DNA of 64,000 nucleotides from Acidaminobacter sp964416305. Its GTDB lineage: Bacteria; Bacillota; Clostridia; Peptostreptococcales; Acidaminobacteraceae. The notes under the pieces were generated by a model, which was not told the DNA's origin, did no database searches, and saw nothing but the letters and a program-made list of their open reading frames with translations. Made by a program: the position numbers and the translations under genes. Below are positions 17,623-25,557 of this stretch, piece after piece. The stretch is from NCBI GenBank assembly GCA_964416305.1, contig CAYQDM010000005.1, positions 62,001 to 126,000 on the forward strand. Direction: 5' to 3'. The number at the start of each line of letters is the position of its first letter. Position 1 is the stretch's first letter.

Positions 17623-19152
17623 TCAGATAGCCTGATCGAGATCCTCGAAGGAAAATCCTGCCTTGAAGTTCTTGATGGCTTCTTCGAGCCCTGCGACGAC
17701 GTCATCTTTGAGCTCTTTTGTCGAGCGGATGGCCGCACCGATTTCAGGACGGTGATCTCTCATGTACTCAAGGAATTCCTTCTCGAACTTTTTGACAGCC
17801 TCGACCGGAATATCCATGAGGTGCTTATTGGTGACGGCATAAATGATCATGATCTGGTCTTCAACGGACATTGTGTCATTTTGCTTCTGCTTGAGAATCT
17901 CCATGAGACGGACGCCGTGATCCAGTGTCGATTTGGTTTCTTTGTCGAGCTCTGATCCAAATTGGGCAAACGCTGCAAGTTCACGATACTGAGCGAGTTC
18001 GAGCTTGATCTTGGAGGCAACCTTCTTCATAGCCTTGATCTGAGCGTCACCGCCAACGCGGGAAACGGAGATGCCGGCGTTAACCGCAGGGCGCTGGCCC
18101 GAGAAGAAGAGCTCTGACTCCAGGAAGATCTGACCATCTGTAATCGAAATAACGTTGGTCGGGATATATGCCGAAACGTCACCTGCTTGGGTTTCAATTA
18201 TAGGAAGCGCTGTCAGGGAACCCCCGCCCAGCGAATCGTTGAGCTTTGCAGCTCTCTCAAGCAGTCTTGAGTGAATGTAAAAGACGTCGCCCGGATAAGC
18301 TTCGCGGCCTGGCGGTCTGCGGAGCAGCAGGGACATGGCACGGTAGGCAACCGCATGCTTGGAAAGGTCATCATAGATGATCAGAACGTCTTTACCCTCA
18401 AGCATGAAGGTTTCACCCATTGCGCAGCCCGCATATGGCGCGATGTACTGAAGCGGCGCAGGTTCAGATGCAGAAGCAGCGACTATGATGGTATATTTCA
18501 TGGCATCATTGTCTTCCAATGTCTTAACCAGCTGTGCCACTGTCGAGTTTTTCTGGCCAATGGCAACATAAATGCAGATGACGTTTTCTTTTTTCTGGTT
18601 GATGATGGTATCAATCGCGATAGTCGTTTTACCAGTCTGACGGTCGCCGATAATCAGCTCACGCTGTCCTCTGCCGATTGGAATCATGGAGTCAATCGCC
18701 TTAATGCCCGTCTGAAGCGGTTGATGGACTGATTTTCTCGCGATAACACCAGGGGCAGGACTTTCGATAGGACGGAATTTCTCAGAAATGATTGGTCCTT
18801 TTCCATCAATAGGCTGGCCAAGGGCGTTGACAACGCGGCCAAGCAGGCTGTCACCCGTAGGAACTTCAACAATGCGCTCTGTTCTTTTTACTGTGTCGCC
18901 CTCTCGGATAAAGGTGTCAGAGCCGAACAAAACCGCACCAACACTGTCTTCCTCAAGGTTCAATACCATGCCGTATACGTCGCCGGGAAACTCGAGGAGC
19001 TCGCCTGCCATGCACTTTTCAAGTCCATGAACTCTGGCGATGCCGTCGCCGACCTGTAATACGGTACCGGTATCTTCGACTTGAAGCTTATTTTCGTATT
19101 TTAATATCTGTGATTTAATCACAGAACTGATTTCTTCAGGTCTCAGATTCAT
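17623..19152 (-). CDS. atpA: F1 ATP synthase subunit alpha
   Basis: The non-catalytic nucleotide-binding subunit, 509 residues from the ATG at 19152 (MNLRPEEISSVI). A TTG six codons earlier overlaps the ribosome binding site region and is less likely. Walker A is GDRQTGKT near residue 170; the arginine-finger segment SVSRVGG is intact. The N-terminal DTGTVLQVGDGIARVHGL is standard. It follows atpH by 35 bases. Nothing unusual is seen. Confidence 0.97.
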   Translation of the reverse strand: MNLRPEEISSVIKSQILKYENKLQVEDTGTVLQVGDGIARVHGLEKCMAGELLEFPGDVYGMVLNLEEDSVGAVLFGSDTFIREGDTVKRTERIVEVPTGDSLLGRVVNALGQPIDGKGPIISEKFRPIESPAPGVIARKSVHQPLQTGIKAIDSMIPIGRGQRELIIGDRQTGKTTIAIDTIINQKKENVICIYVAIGQKNSTVAQLVKTLEDNDAMKYTIIVAASASEPAPLQYIAPYAGCAMGETFMLEGKDVLIIYDDLSKHAVAYRAMSLLLRRPPGREAYPGDVFYIHSRLLERAAKLNDSLGGGSLTALPIIETQAGDVSAYIPTNVISITDGQIFLESELFFSGQRPAVNAGISVSRVGGDAQIKAMKKVASKIKLELAQYRELAAFAQFGSELDKETKSTLDHGVRLMEILKQKQNDTMSVEDQIMIIYAVTNKHLMDIPVEAVKKFEKEFLEYMRDHRPEIGAAIRSTKELKDDVVAGLEEAIKNFKAGFSFEDLDQAI

Positions 19153-19187
19153 CTTCCTTATCACTCCCAATTCTCATTTAGAAAGCT

Positions 19188-19730
19188 CTAAACGACTACT
19201 TGCCGCAGATCTTCCTTGATTTGAGCCAATTTTTTGCGTACGGAACCATCAATCATTTTGTCGCCAATTTCAAGGACGACGCCGCCGATGATAGTGTCAT
19301 CCACAACATTGGCCAGAGATACTTTCATTCCGGCCAATTTTGACAATTTCTCTTCAAGGATTTGCATCTGCTGTTCTGTCATTTCGACCGAAGTTCTAAC
19401 CCGGCCTTTTACAAGACCTTCGCGTTCATCCACCATGGTGTCAAACAGCTTGCGGATGTCATTGAGTTCACTTTCACGTCCCTTGTCGACCAGGACTCTG
19501 ATGAAATTCAACACATCCTTGGAGACGTTCTTAGCGAACACTTCCTCCATGGCAGACTTCTTCTGCTTCTCGCCAATGGATGGCGATTCAAACAGTTCCT
19601 TGAAGTCTGGGTTTTCAGCCAACGTGTCGGCGATCAACCCGAGATCGCGTCTGATTTCGTCCATCTGGCCAAGTTCTGCCGCGGCCTCCATCAGCGCTTC
19701 CGCATAGGCTTTCGCGACTAGTTGTGCCAT
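19188..19730 (-). CDS. atpH: F1 ATP synthase subunit delta
   Basis: A 180-residue peripheral-stalk cap (OSCP-type) that ties the b dimer to the top of F1. The helical N-terminal domain starts AKAYAEALMEAAAELGQ. The C-terminal part, with VRTSVEMTEQQMQILEEKL and VDDTIIGGVVLEIGDKMIDGS, is the conserved delta signature. The start overlaps the end of atpF by 13 bases, indicating translational coupling. Confidence 0.95.
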   Translation of the reverse strand: MAQLVAKAYAEALMEAAAELGQMDEIRRDLGLIADTLAENPDFKELFESPSIGEKQKKSAMEEVFAKNVSKDVLNFIRVLVDKGRESELNDIRKLFDTMVDEREGLVKGRVRTSVEMTEQQMQILEEKLSKLAGMKVSLANVVDDTIIGGVVLEIGDKMIDGSVRKKLAQIKEDLRQVVV

Positions 19731-20251
19731 GCTGTATCCCCTACCTCCTGAATGAACTGATCGATCAGAACTTTGTGCTGGTCGCCGTCAATGTCTTTGT
19801 GAATGACTTTGGAAGCGGCAAGGATTGCCATGTCTGCTATGTCATTCTTGAGCGTATTGATCGCTTTGACCTTTTCCTGCTCGATTTCTTTCTGAGTGGC
19901 TTCTTTTATCTCAGAAGCTTTGTGTTCAGCTTCCTTGAGGATCTCGGCCGTGCGTTTGTCAGCGCGTTGTACGGCTGATCTGACAATCTCCTTGCCTTCG
20001 TCCTCAGCATTTCTGATTTTGTGAGAATACTCTGAAATCAATTGATCTGCTTCCTTTTTTTTGAGTGCTGCTGCATCAAACTGGCTCTTGACCTCGTTTT
20101 CGCGTTTCTCCATGAACGCCGTGACCGGCTTGAAGAGGATTTTGCGAAGCACCAGGAACAAAATCAATGTATTGGCGATCTGAACCGCCAACATCCAGTC
20201 AATTGCGACAAGACCCATTCTCAATTCGGAAGCGAGTACATACACATTCAT
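19718..20251 (-). CDS. atpF: Fo ATP synthase subunit b
   Basis: A peripheral-stalk subunit of 177 residues. One N-terminal membrane helix (about residues 17-36, IDWMLAVQIANTLILFLVL) is followed by a long charged coiled coil from MEKRENEVKSQFDAA to the end. AGGAGG precedes the ATG. It is located between atpE and atpH, its normal place. Confidence 0.95.
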   Translation of the reverse strand: MNVYVLASELRMGLVAIDWMLAVQIANTLILFLVLRKILFKPVTAFMEKRENEVKSQFDAAALKKKEADQLISEYSHKIRNAEDEGKEIVRSAVQRADKRTAEILKEAEHKASEIKEATQKEIEQEKVKAINTLKNDIADMAILAASKVIHKDIDGDQHKVLIDQFIQEVGDTAWHN

Positions 20252-20299
20252 TTATTCTGCCTCCTTTTTGCGGATTTTCACTGATGGACCTAGATAATA

Positions 20300-20560
20300 C
20301 TAAATCAGGCGGATCAGCGGGTTCGCAAAGAGAAGAATCAGAGCGATAATCAGACCGTAGATACCAGTTGTCTCTGCGACTGCCGCGCCGAGGAGCATGG
20401 TTCTTGTGATGTCACCCTGTGCTTCAGGCTGACGGCCGACGCTCTCCGCGCCTTTACCTGCTGCGTAACCCTGGCCAATACCAGGTCCAATACCTGCGAT
20501 CATTGCGAGACCTGCACCAATTGCAGAACATGCCAAGATAAGCTCTTTACCTGTAATCAT
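20300..20560 (-). CDS. atpE: Fo ATP synthase subunit c, single hairpin, Na+-type ligands
   Basis: An 86-residue two-helix proteolipid of the rotor ring. Gln30 in helix 1 (GPGIGQGYAAG) and Glu63-Thr64 with Tyr68 in helix 2 (AVAETTGIYG) match the known Na+-coordination set (Gln32, Glu65, Ser66, Tyr70 in Ilyobacter; Thr replaces Ser in Acetobacterium). This predicts Na+ coupling; the match is seen, the ion is inferred. The polar loop KGAESVGRQPEAQGD contacts gamma and epsilon. It lies 50 bases after the triple-hairpin c-like gene, so a mixed ring is likely. GAGGAGG precedes the ATG. Confidence 0.96.
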   Translation of the reverse strand: MITGKELILACSAIGAGLAMIAGIGPGIGQGYAAGKGAESVGRQPEAQGDITRTMLLGAAVAETTGIYGLIIALILLFANPLIRLI

Positions 20561-20610
20561 GTGTTTTTTCCTCCTCTAGTCCTCAAATATGATTTTATAA
20601 TGCCTGAGTC

Positions 20611-21414
20611 TTAAACTAATGCAAGTAACGGATTTGCGAACATCAGGACAAGCGATATGATCAGCGCGTAGATCCCTGTTGTTTGTGCGACAGCTTGTCC
20701 CAGCAGCATGGTTCTGATGATGAGCGCCTTGTGCTTAGGACGTTTTCCAACCGCCTCTGCGCCCTTTCCGGCTGCATAGCCTTGTCCAATGCCCGGTCCA
20801 ATGCCGGTGATCATGGAGATGCCTGCACCTATGGCAGAGGCGGTCAGAACATAGATACTGCCTTCCATAGTGACCATAGGATTGCCGTACATCAGGATCA
20901 GCGCGATAACCAATGCGAGGATGCCGGATGTCTGTGCTACCGCTTGGCCCAGAAGCATGACCATGGTGATGTGCCGGTTGTTTCTCGGGCTTCTGCCCAC
21001 TGCTTCAGCAGCTTTTCCGGCTGCCATGCCCTGACCAATTCCGGGGCCTATGCCCGCAATCATAGTCAGGCCTGCGCCTATGGCTGAGCCCATGATAATG
21101 AACGTGTCACCCTGCATTGTGATAAATGGATTGCCAAACAACATAATCAAACCAATGACGAGTGCAAGGATACCGGACGTTTCAGCGACTGCAGCGCCCA
21201 GAAGCATGGTCATGGTGATCTGCTTGCTGTTTTTGAGGTTGTCCCCGACCGCTTCTGCGGCTTTTCCTGCCGCATAGCCCTGTCCGACACCCGGACCAAT
21301 GCCGGCGATCATAGCAAAGCCTATTCCAATTGCAGAGGCGCCTAAAATCAGCGCATTTCGCTCAAAAGTCAGCAGCCAGTTTATGAAATCATATAACAGA
21401 TTGGGTAGTTCCAC
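20611..21414 (-). CDS. Triple-hairpin c-like rotor subunit with one ion-binding carboxylate
   Basis: A 267-residue fusion of three tandem c-type hairpins (about residues 17-95, 100-180 and 185-267), six membrane helices, with a 16-residue amphipathic N-terminal extension. Each hairpin keeps the helix-1 Gln (45, 128, 211) and the GPGxGQGxAAGKxAEAVG loop. Helix 2 reads AVAETSG in hairpin 1 (Glu78, Thr79) but AVAQTSG (Gln161) and AVAQTTG (Gln244) in hairpins 2 and 3. Only one of the three therefore has the ion-binding acid. Acetobacterium woodii has a V-type-like c1 with two hairpins and one site in the same operon position; three hairpins with one site is further along that path. Start is GTG at 21414 with AGGTGA. 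No frameshift or stop is seen. Confidence 0.95.
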   Translation of the reverse strand: MELPNLLYDFINWLLTFERNALILGASAIGIGFAMIAGIGPGVGQGYAAGKAAEAVGDNLKNSKQITMTMLLGAAVAETSGILALVIGLIMLFGNPFITMQGDTFIIMGSAIGAGLTMIAGIGPGIGQGMAAGKAAEAVGRSPRNNRHITMVMLLGQAVAQTSGILALVIALILMYGNPMVTMEGSIYVLTASAIGAGISMITGIGPGIGQGYAAGKGAEAVGKRPKHKALIIRTMLLGQAVAQTTGIYALIISLVLMFANPLLALV

Positions 21415-21449
21415 TTTTTCACCTCATTTCTTGAACTGGTTCAACTAAT

Positions 21450-22151
21450 TTAATCCATAGCCATGGAGACATAAACCATAGTCAGCATGGTGAAAATGAA
21501 CGACTGCAGCAGCCCCGAGAAGAGGTCAAAATAAATGTGAAACACTGCGGGGACGCCAACTGCCAGAACCGGAATGTTCAGGCTGAGCAATGCAGATGAA
21601 AAACCGCCCAATGCGCCGTAGAGAAGGCTCATGATAATCAAGCCGCCTACGATGTTGCCGAAGAGACGGAACGACAGAGAGATCGGTGTCGCCACTTCGC
21701 CAAGCATATTGATTGGGAACAACAGGAAAAATGGTTCAAAGAAGCCCTTGACGTATTTTCCAATGCCTTTTGTCCTGATGCCAAAACTGTGAATCATGAA
21801 AAACGTGATTAAAGCCAGCGCCAGTGTTGTGTTGATATCCGCAGTAGGCGGTCTGAGTCCCAGCAAACCGGCCAGGTTTCCCACAGCCAGAAAGATCATC
21901 AGCGTGCCTATATACGGCGCGAATTTCATGTTCTTTTCGCCCATGGTCTGTTTTGTCAGATTATTGATCATCTTAACAATGGTTTCAACAACGATCTGAC
22001 GTTTCCCCGGCACCATCTGCAAATTTCTGGTTCCAAGCCATGCCAGCAAAATAATTCCTGCCATGATCCACCAGGTTACCGTCACCGTTTCTGTGACTTG
22101 AATGCCAAAGGGCAATTCTACAATCCGTGGTCCAAATCCTTCAGTACCCAC
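21450..22151 (-). CDS. atpB: Fo ATP synthase subunit a
   Basis: The stator ion-channel subunit, 233 residues with five or six membrane helices. The essential Arg lies in SLSFRLFGNIVGG, and GLRPPTADINTTLALALITF is the conserved helix 4 entry. The GTG start at 22151 has AAAGGAGG seven bases upstream. It lies directly after atpI and before the rotor genes. Its ion half-channels must serve both rotor subunits. Confidence 0.95.
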   Translation of the reverse strand: MGTEGFGPRIVELPFGIQVTETVTVTWWIMAGIILLAWLGTRNLQMVPGKRQIVVETIVKMINNLTKQTMGEKNMKFAPYIGTLMIFLAVGNLAGLLGLRPPTADINTTLALALITFFMIHSFGIRTKGIGKYVKGFFEPFFLLFPINMLGEVATPISLSFRLFGNIVGGLIIMSLLYGALGGFSSALLSLNIPVLAVGVPAVFHIYFDLFSGLLQSFIFTMLTMVYVSMAMD

Positions 22152-22153
22152 TT

Positions 22154-22570
22154 CTATTCCTCCTTTCTTTTCGAAATGTTCATTGACTTTGAACTTGCTG
22201 ATACCAACTGTGTCATATAAATGACCAGTTTTACGGTCAAAAGGCCTGCCACCGTACCCAGAACCTGAATCTGCTCTGATAGGATGGAAACCAGTATGGC
22301 GACCGCAACCAGTGAAAAACGGATGAAATAGTGAATGGTGGCATAGGTCTGAGCTTTAGCCGGCGACATGGCCACAGCTTTGTCAATAGTTGCACCGAGC
22401 TGTCTGAAGTTCAAAATGCCCAACGCCGTGCCAAAGAGAAGCCCCAAAAGATAGTGCGGTGCGCCGCTTCTGAAAAGAATCAAAAAAATGATGGCAAACA
22501 CTGCTGACAGCATCAAAGATCTCAAAGTCACCGCTTTCAGCAAGGCCTGATAATTCTGCACTGGCGTCAC
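22154..22570 (-). CDS. atpI: ATP synthase subunit I (AtpI-type assembly factor)
   Basis: A 138-residue protein with four hydrophobic segments and a short basic tail (SMNISKRKEE). Position and profile match AtpI/UncI, a small membrane protein that helps assemble the c-ring and has been linked to Na+ or Mg2+ handling in other bacteria. The GTG start at 22570 overlaps the TGA of the upstream gene (GTGA), pointing to translational coupling. A second in-frame GTG at 22561 is slightly better spaced from AAGGAA. Confidence 0.82.
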   Translation of the reverse strand: MTPVQNYQALLKAVTLRSLMLSAVFAIIFLILFRSGAPHYLLGLLFGTALGILNFRQLGATIDKAVAMSPAKAQTYATIHYFIRFSLVAVAILVSILSEQIQVLGTVAGLLTVKLVIYMTQLVSASSKSMNISKRKEE

Positions 22571-22806
22571 TTCCTTTTGTCATGGGGATGGTCTTTTGTT
22601 TTCCTCATAGCAAGCTTAAACAACTCCATAAAAGCAGTCGCAGTGCCAATCAGCGTGAAAACAAGCAAAAAAATACCGTTGGTCCCCACCTTGTCATCCA
22701 GGTAACGTCCCAACAGGACGCCGCCAAAGATTGGTGTGATCATCATGAGTGCGATCTGGGACAACAACGCGAGGTTCTCATACATTTTATAACTGTGCTT
22801 TGACAT
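22567..22806 (-). CDS. atpZ: AtpZ-like small membrane protein, first gene of the atp operon
   Basis: A 79-residue protein with two membrane helices (about 12-32 and 42-62) and the short motif GRYLDDKVGTNGIF between them, typical of the AtpZ/AtpQ (putative F0F1-ATPase subunit) family. AtpZ with AtpI has been described as forming a Ca2+/Mg2+ channel or assembly module; the role here is inferred. It opens the operon behind a leader of about 270 bases. The ribosome binding site is weak. Confidence 0.8.
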   Translation of the reverse strand: MSKHSYKMYENLALLSQIALMMITPIFGGVLLGRYLDDKVGTNGIFLLVFTLIGTATAFMELFKLAMRKTKDHPHDKRK

Positions 22807-22944
22807 CTTAATCCGCTCTCAATCTTCATTTAGGTGCAAGTTAGGCCATCCTAAGAATACCATATTTTTCACCGGATGTGGATAGGAAAGTAATCGCCGG
22901 ATTCCCAACAAATGTAATAATTAGGCTGTATAAATCTTTTTTTG

Positions 22945-22972
22945 TTGACAAAAAAGTGAATATTATTAATAT
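22945..22972 (+). promoter_or_regulatory. Plus-strand promoter inside the atp leader region
   Basis: A consensus TTGACA (22945-22950) is followed after 16 bases by TAATAT (22967-22972). Nothing coding lies downstream on this strand until far past wecB, so it either drives an antisense RNA or is a chance match in AT-rich DNA. Confidence 0.4.
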
Positions 22973-23061
22973 TTTCGTTTATATTTTACAATGTTTTAAC
23001 ATCAATTATCGTTAATGATTTAACGCAATTATAAACCCAAGTTTAATATTTAGTCAATCGA

Positions 23062-23077
23062 TTGTACTCGAATACAA
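23062..23077. promoter_or_regulatory. Imperfect palindrome in the atp leader, possible operator
   Basis: TTGTACTCGAATACAA is symmetric in 14 of 16 positions and lies just downstream of the predicted atp -10 box. Its core GTACTCGAATAC differs by one base from the core of a perfect palindrome in the leader of the V-type ATPase operon (46676-46693). Confidence 0.5.
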
Positions 23078-23087
23078 GCATACAGTT

Positions 23088-23096
23088 ATTATACCA
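23088..23096 (-). promoter_or_regulatory. Predicted extended -10 promoter of the atp operon
   Basis: On the minus strand TGGTATAAT (TG-n-TATAAT) is an extended -10 element; no good -35 is seen 17 bases upstream. Transcription from about 23080 would give a leader of about 270 bases before atpZ. The rest of the 22807-23207 gap is AT-rich and holds the palindrome, the plus-strand promoter and the wecB terminator. Confidence 0.5.
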
Positions 23097-23153
23097 TGAG
23101 GTTTGTGACCAATATGAAATTATTTAAATATTTTTAAAAATGATATTGTCAAT

Positions 23154-23185
23154 AAAAAAACAGACCATTCACTTGGTCTGTTTTT
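23154..23185. terminator. Bidirectional terminator after wecB
   Basis: CAGACC (23161-23166) and GGTCTG (23175-23180) form a hairpin. Seven T follow on the minus strand and five on the plus strand. It ends the wecB transcript and insulates the atp promoter; on the plus strand it would also end the candidate antisense RNA. Confidence 0.88.
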
Positions 23186-23207
23186 ATATTAATAACTCAC
23201 AAATTTT

Positions 23208-24344
23208 CTAAATTCCGTTCATATCAGGTCTCAGTGCCGCTTTGATTCGATTGACGATCCGTTGGGAAGCCCGACCGTCTCCATAGGGGTTAACCGCATT
23301 CGCCATGGCTTGATAAGCTTCCGGCTGGGTCAGCAGCGCTTCACACATGGAAATAATCTCCTGCGCGTCAACGCCGGCGAGCTTCACTGTACCAGCTTCA
23401 ACCGCTTCAGGTCGCTCCGTCTCTCTCCTCAGCACCAAAACAGGCTTTCCGAGAGCAGGTGCTTCTTCCTGGATGCCGCCGGAATCAGTGAGGATCAGCC
23501 AGGACTTGGCTATGAGATGCGCAAAAGGTTCATAATCCAGCGGCTCAATTCTGTGAATCCGGCTGCAGCCTTCAAAATGCGCAGCAGCGATCTCCCTTAC
23601 AGCCGGATTTTTGTGCATCGGAAAAATCAGTTCGACTTCTGGGTGGCGATCTACAATCTGTCGAACGGCACTGAAAATGGCATGCATTGGCGCTCCGAGA
23701 TTTTCACGTCTATGCGCTGTCAACAGTATTACTTTTTTATTGTCATAATCTATCCCCTGAAGTTCCGGGACATCAAATGCGTAATCCGGACGAATGACGC
23801 TGAGCAAAGCGTCAATCACCGTGTTGCCTGTTTTCAGAATGGCCTTCGAGTCAATTCCTTCATTTAAAAGATTTTGAACATTTTGCGAAGTTGGCGAGAA
23901 ATGCAGATCCGCCAGACGTCCCGTCAAACAACGGTTCATCTCTTCCGGAAACGGAGAAAATTTGTCGAAACTTCTGAGACCCGCCTCGACGTGTCCGACG
24001 CGGACACCCTGATAATACGCCGCCAGAGCCGCCGAAAACGTCGTTGTCGTGTCGCCGTGCACCAGGACCATCTCCGGGTTAAATGCCTTAATGACGGGCT
24101 CCAGGCCCTTTAAAACGCGGCAGGTTATATCCGACAATCCCTGGCCCGCCTGCATGATATCCAAATCATAGTCAGGAACGATCTGAAACAGTTCCAGTAC
24201 CTGGTCCAGCATCTCCCTGTGCTGCGCCGTGACACAGACGCGGGCATCAAAGGCATCATCCATGGCCAGAGCCTTAACCACCGGCGCCATTTTAACGGCT
24301 TCAGGACGCGTCCCAAAGACCGAGAGAACTCTTATTCTTTCCAC
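23208..24344 (-). CDS. wecB: UDP-N-acetylglucosamine 2-epimerase (non-hydrolysing)
   Basis: Interconverts UDP-GlcNAc and UDP-ManNAc for teichoic acid or capsule precursors. The 378-residue GT-B-like fold carries HGDTTTTFSAALAAYY, GHVEAGLRS, LTAHRREN and TDSGGIQEEAPALGKPVL with the ERPEAVEAGT segment, all diagnostic. The start is GTG at 24344 and overlaps the end of tagO by 13 bases, so the two are translated as a pair that commits UDP-GlcNAc to lipid-linked surface polymers. AGGAAA precedes the start. It is last in this transcription unit. Confidence 0.96.
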   Translation of the reverse strand: MERIRVLSVFGTRPEAVKMAPVVKALAMDDAFDARVCVTAQHREMLDQVLELFQIVPDYDLDIMQAGQGLSDITCRVLKGLEPVIKAFNPEMVLVHGDTTTTFSAALAAYYQGVRVGHVEAGLRSFDKFSPFPEEMNRCLTGRLADLHFSPTSQNVQNLLNEGIDSKAILKTGNTVIDALLSVIRPDYAFDVPELQGIDYDNKKVILLTAHRRENLGAPMHAIFSAVRQIVDRHPEVELIFPMHKNPAVREIAAAHFEGCSRIHRIEPLDYEPFAHLIAKSWLILTDSGGIQEEAPALGKPVLVLRRETERPEAVEAGTVKLAGVDAQEIISMCEALLTQPEAYQAMANAVNPYGDGRASQRIVNRIKAALRPDMNGI

Positions 24345-25390
24345 ACATTTTCCTCGCTTTCTTCGACAGACAACCTTTCTCTGCTGATCGACCGCCTGAT
24401 CGGAATGAGAATGAGCAGCACTGCCGCTGCGAGCGCTACCGTCATAGAGCCAATGGCACCCTGAATCAGAAAGATGCCGGACAAACCGAGCAGCACGCTG
24501 ATAAAGTACATGGCAAGGACAACTGTCCTCTGATGGTACCCAAGCGACAACAACCTATGGTGCAAATGCCCTTTGTCCGCCTCCATGATAGGCCTGCCGC
24601 TCAAAAATCGCCTGAGAATCGCAAAGGTCGTATCAAAAATTGGTAAGCCGAGCGCCAGAATAGGCGCTGCAAAGACTAGAAATGTCGCGCCTTTGATCGA
24701 ACCGTCAATGGATGTGGCCGCCAGCATAAATCCCAGGAACAGGGATCCCGTGTCCCCCATGAAAATCTTTGCCGGATTGAAGTTATAAGGCAGAAATCCG
24801 ATACAGCTTCCTACTATGAGCACCGTGACAAGGGCCGTCTCAACGCGGCCGTTGACAATGGCGACGTAGGCCAGCGAAGATGCCGCAATAATTGAAATCC
24901 CTGCAGCAAGGCCATCCAGGCCGTCAATCAGATTGACCGTATTTGTAATGCCCACAATCCAGAAGATCGTAATTGGAAGGCTCAGCATACCCACATAAAT
25001 CATCTCGGACGCACCAAAATAATTCGTCAGAAAGTCGATTCTCGTACCGCTGAAGAACAGGATCAGAGCCGCCACTATCTGAGCCGCCAGTTTGAGTTTA
25101 GCGGAAATAGGCTTCATATCATCAAATACACCCGTCACGACAATAATCAACGATCCGGCCACCAGTCCCATTTCTTTTATTCCGGACATGGAGTTGAATG
25201 CCAGATAGGTTGCCATAAACGCAATAAAAATAGCCAGGCCGCCCAACCTGGGAATGGGCTTGGAATGCACCCTCCGTTCGTCTTTGGGTACGTCAATAGC
25301 CCCAACTGCATGGGCAACCCGGATTGCTATAGGTGTCATCAGATAACTGATCATGACCGATATAACAAATGGCAGAAACAACATGGACAA
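24332..25390 (-). CDS. tagO: Undecaprenyl-phosphate GlcNAc-1-phosphate transferase (TagO/WecA)
   Basis: Starts lipid-linked wall polymer synthesis by moving GlcNAc-1-P onto undecaprenyl phosphate in the cytoplasmic membrane. The protein has about ten helices. The family motifs GVFDDM, NLIDGLDGLAAGIS, FMGDTGSLFLGF and HLHHRLLSLGY are present, the last being the His-rich loop. Start choice is open: GTG at 25399 abuts AAGAGG and is too close, TTG at 25390 has eight bases of spacing, and ATG at 25384 has fourteen; I prefer 25390. wecB overlaps its end. A predicted promoter lies at 25453-25480. Confidence 0.94.
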   Translation of the reverse strand: MSMLFLPFVISVMISYLMTPIAIRVAHAVGAIDVPKDERRVHSKPIPRLGGLAIFIAFMATYLAFNSMSGIKEMGLVAGSLIIVVTGVFDDMKPISAKLKLAAQIVAALILFFSGTRIDFLTNYFGASEMIYVGMLSLPITIFWIVGITNTVNLIDGLDGLAAGISIIAASSLAYVAIVNGRVETALVTVLIVGSCIGFLPYNFNPAKIFMGDTGSLFLGFMLAATSIDGSIKGATFLVFAAPILALGLPIFDTTFAILRRFLSGRPIMEADKGHLHHRLLSLGYHQRTVVLAMYFISVLLGLSGIFLIQGAIGSMTVALAAAVLLILIPIRRSISRERLSVEESEENVWKE

Positions 25391-25452
25391 TAAAAACACC
25401 TCTTAAGGGAACGCCGCCTGAAATTACAGGCTAAGCATTCAAATTCAGTCTC

Positions 25453-25480
25453 ATTTTAACATGAAATGACTGACTTGCAA
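25453..25480 (-). promoter_or_regulatory. Predicted promoter of tagO-wecB
   Basis: TTGCAA (25480-25475) and TAAAAT (25458-25453) are 16 bases apart on the minus strand. The leader then contains a small hairpin, GCCTG/CAGGC, before the AAGAGG ribosome binding site. Confidence 0.5.
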
Positions 25481-25557
25481 TGAGTTCCTTTGTAATTGTA
25501 AATCTATTGTGACTAAGTCACTCTTATTCATCCAAGTACTTGATCTCCACTTGGAAA

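Larger units (their letters stand above)
22980..23185 (+). ncRNA. Candidate antisense RNA to the atp operon leader
   Basis: A transcript from the plus-strand promoter at 22945-22972 would run about 205 bases to the intrinsic terminator at 23161-23185. It would be complementary to the first hundred bases of the predicted atp leader. It contains no open reading frame beyond a 13-codon stretch starting ATGAGG at 23096. Only promoter and terminator signals support it. Confidence 0.3.
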
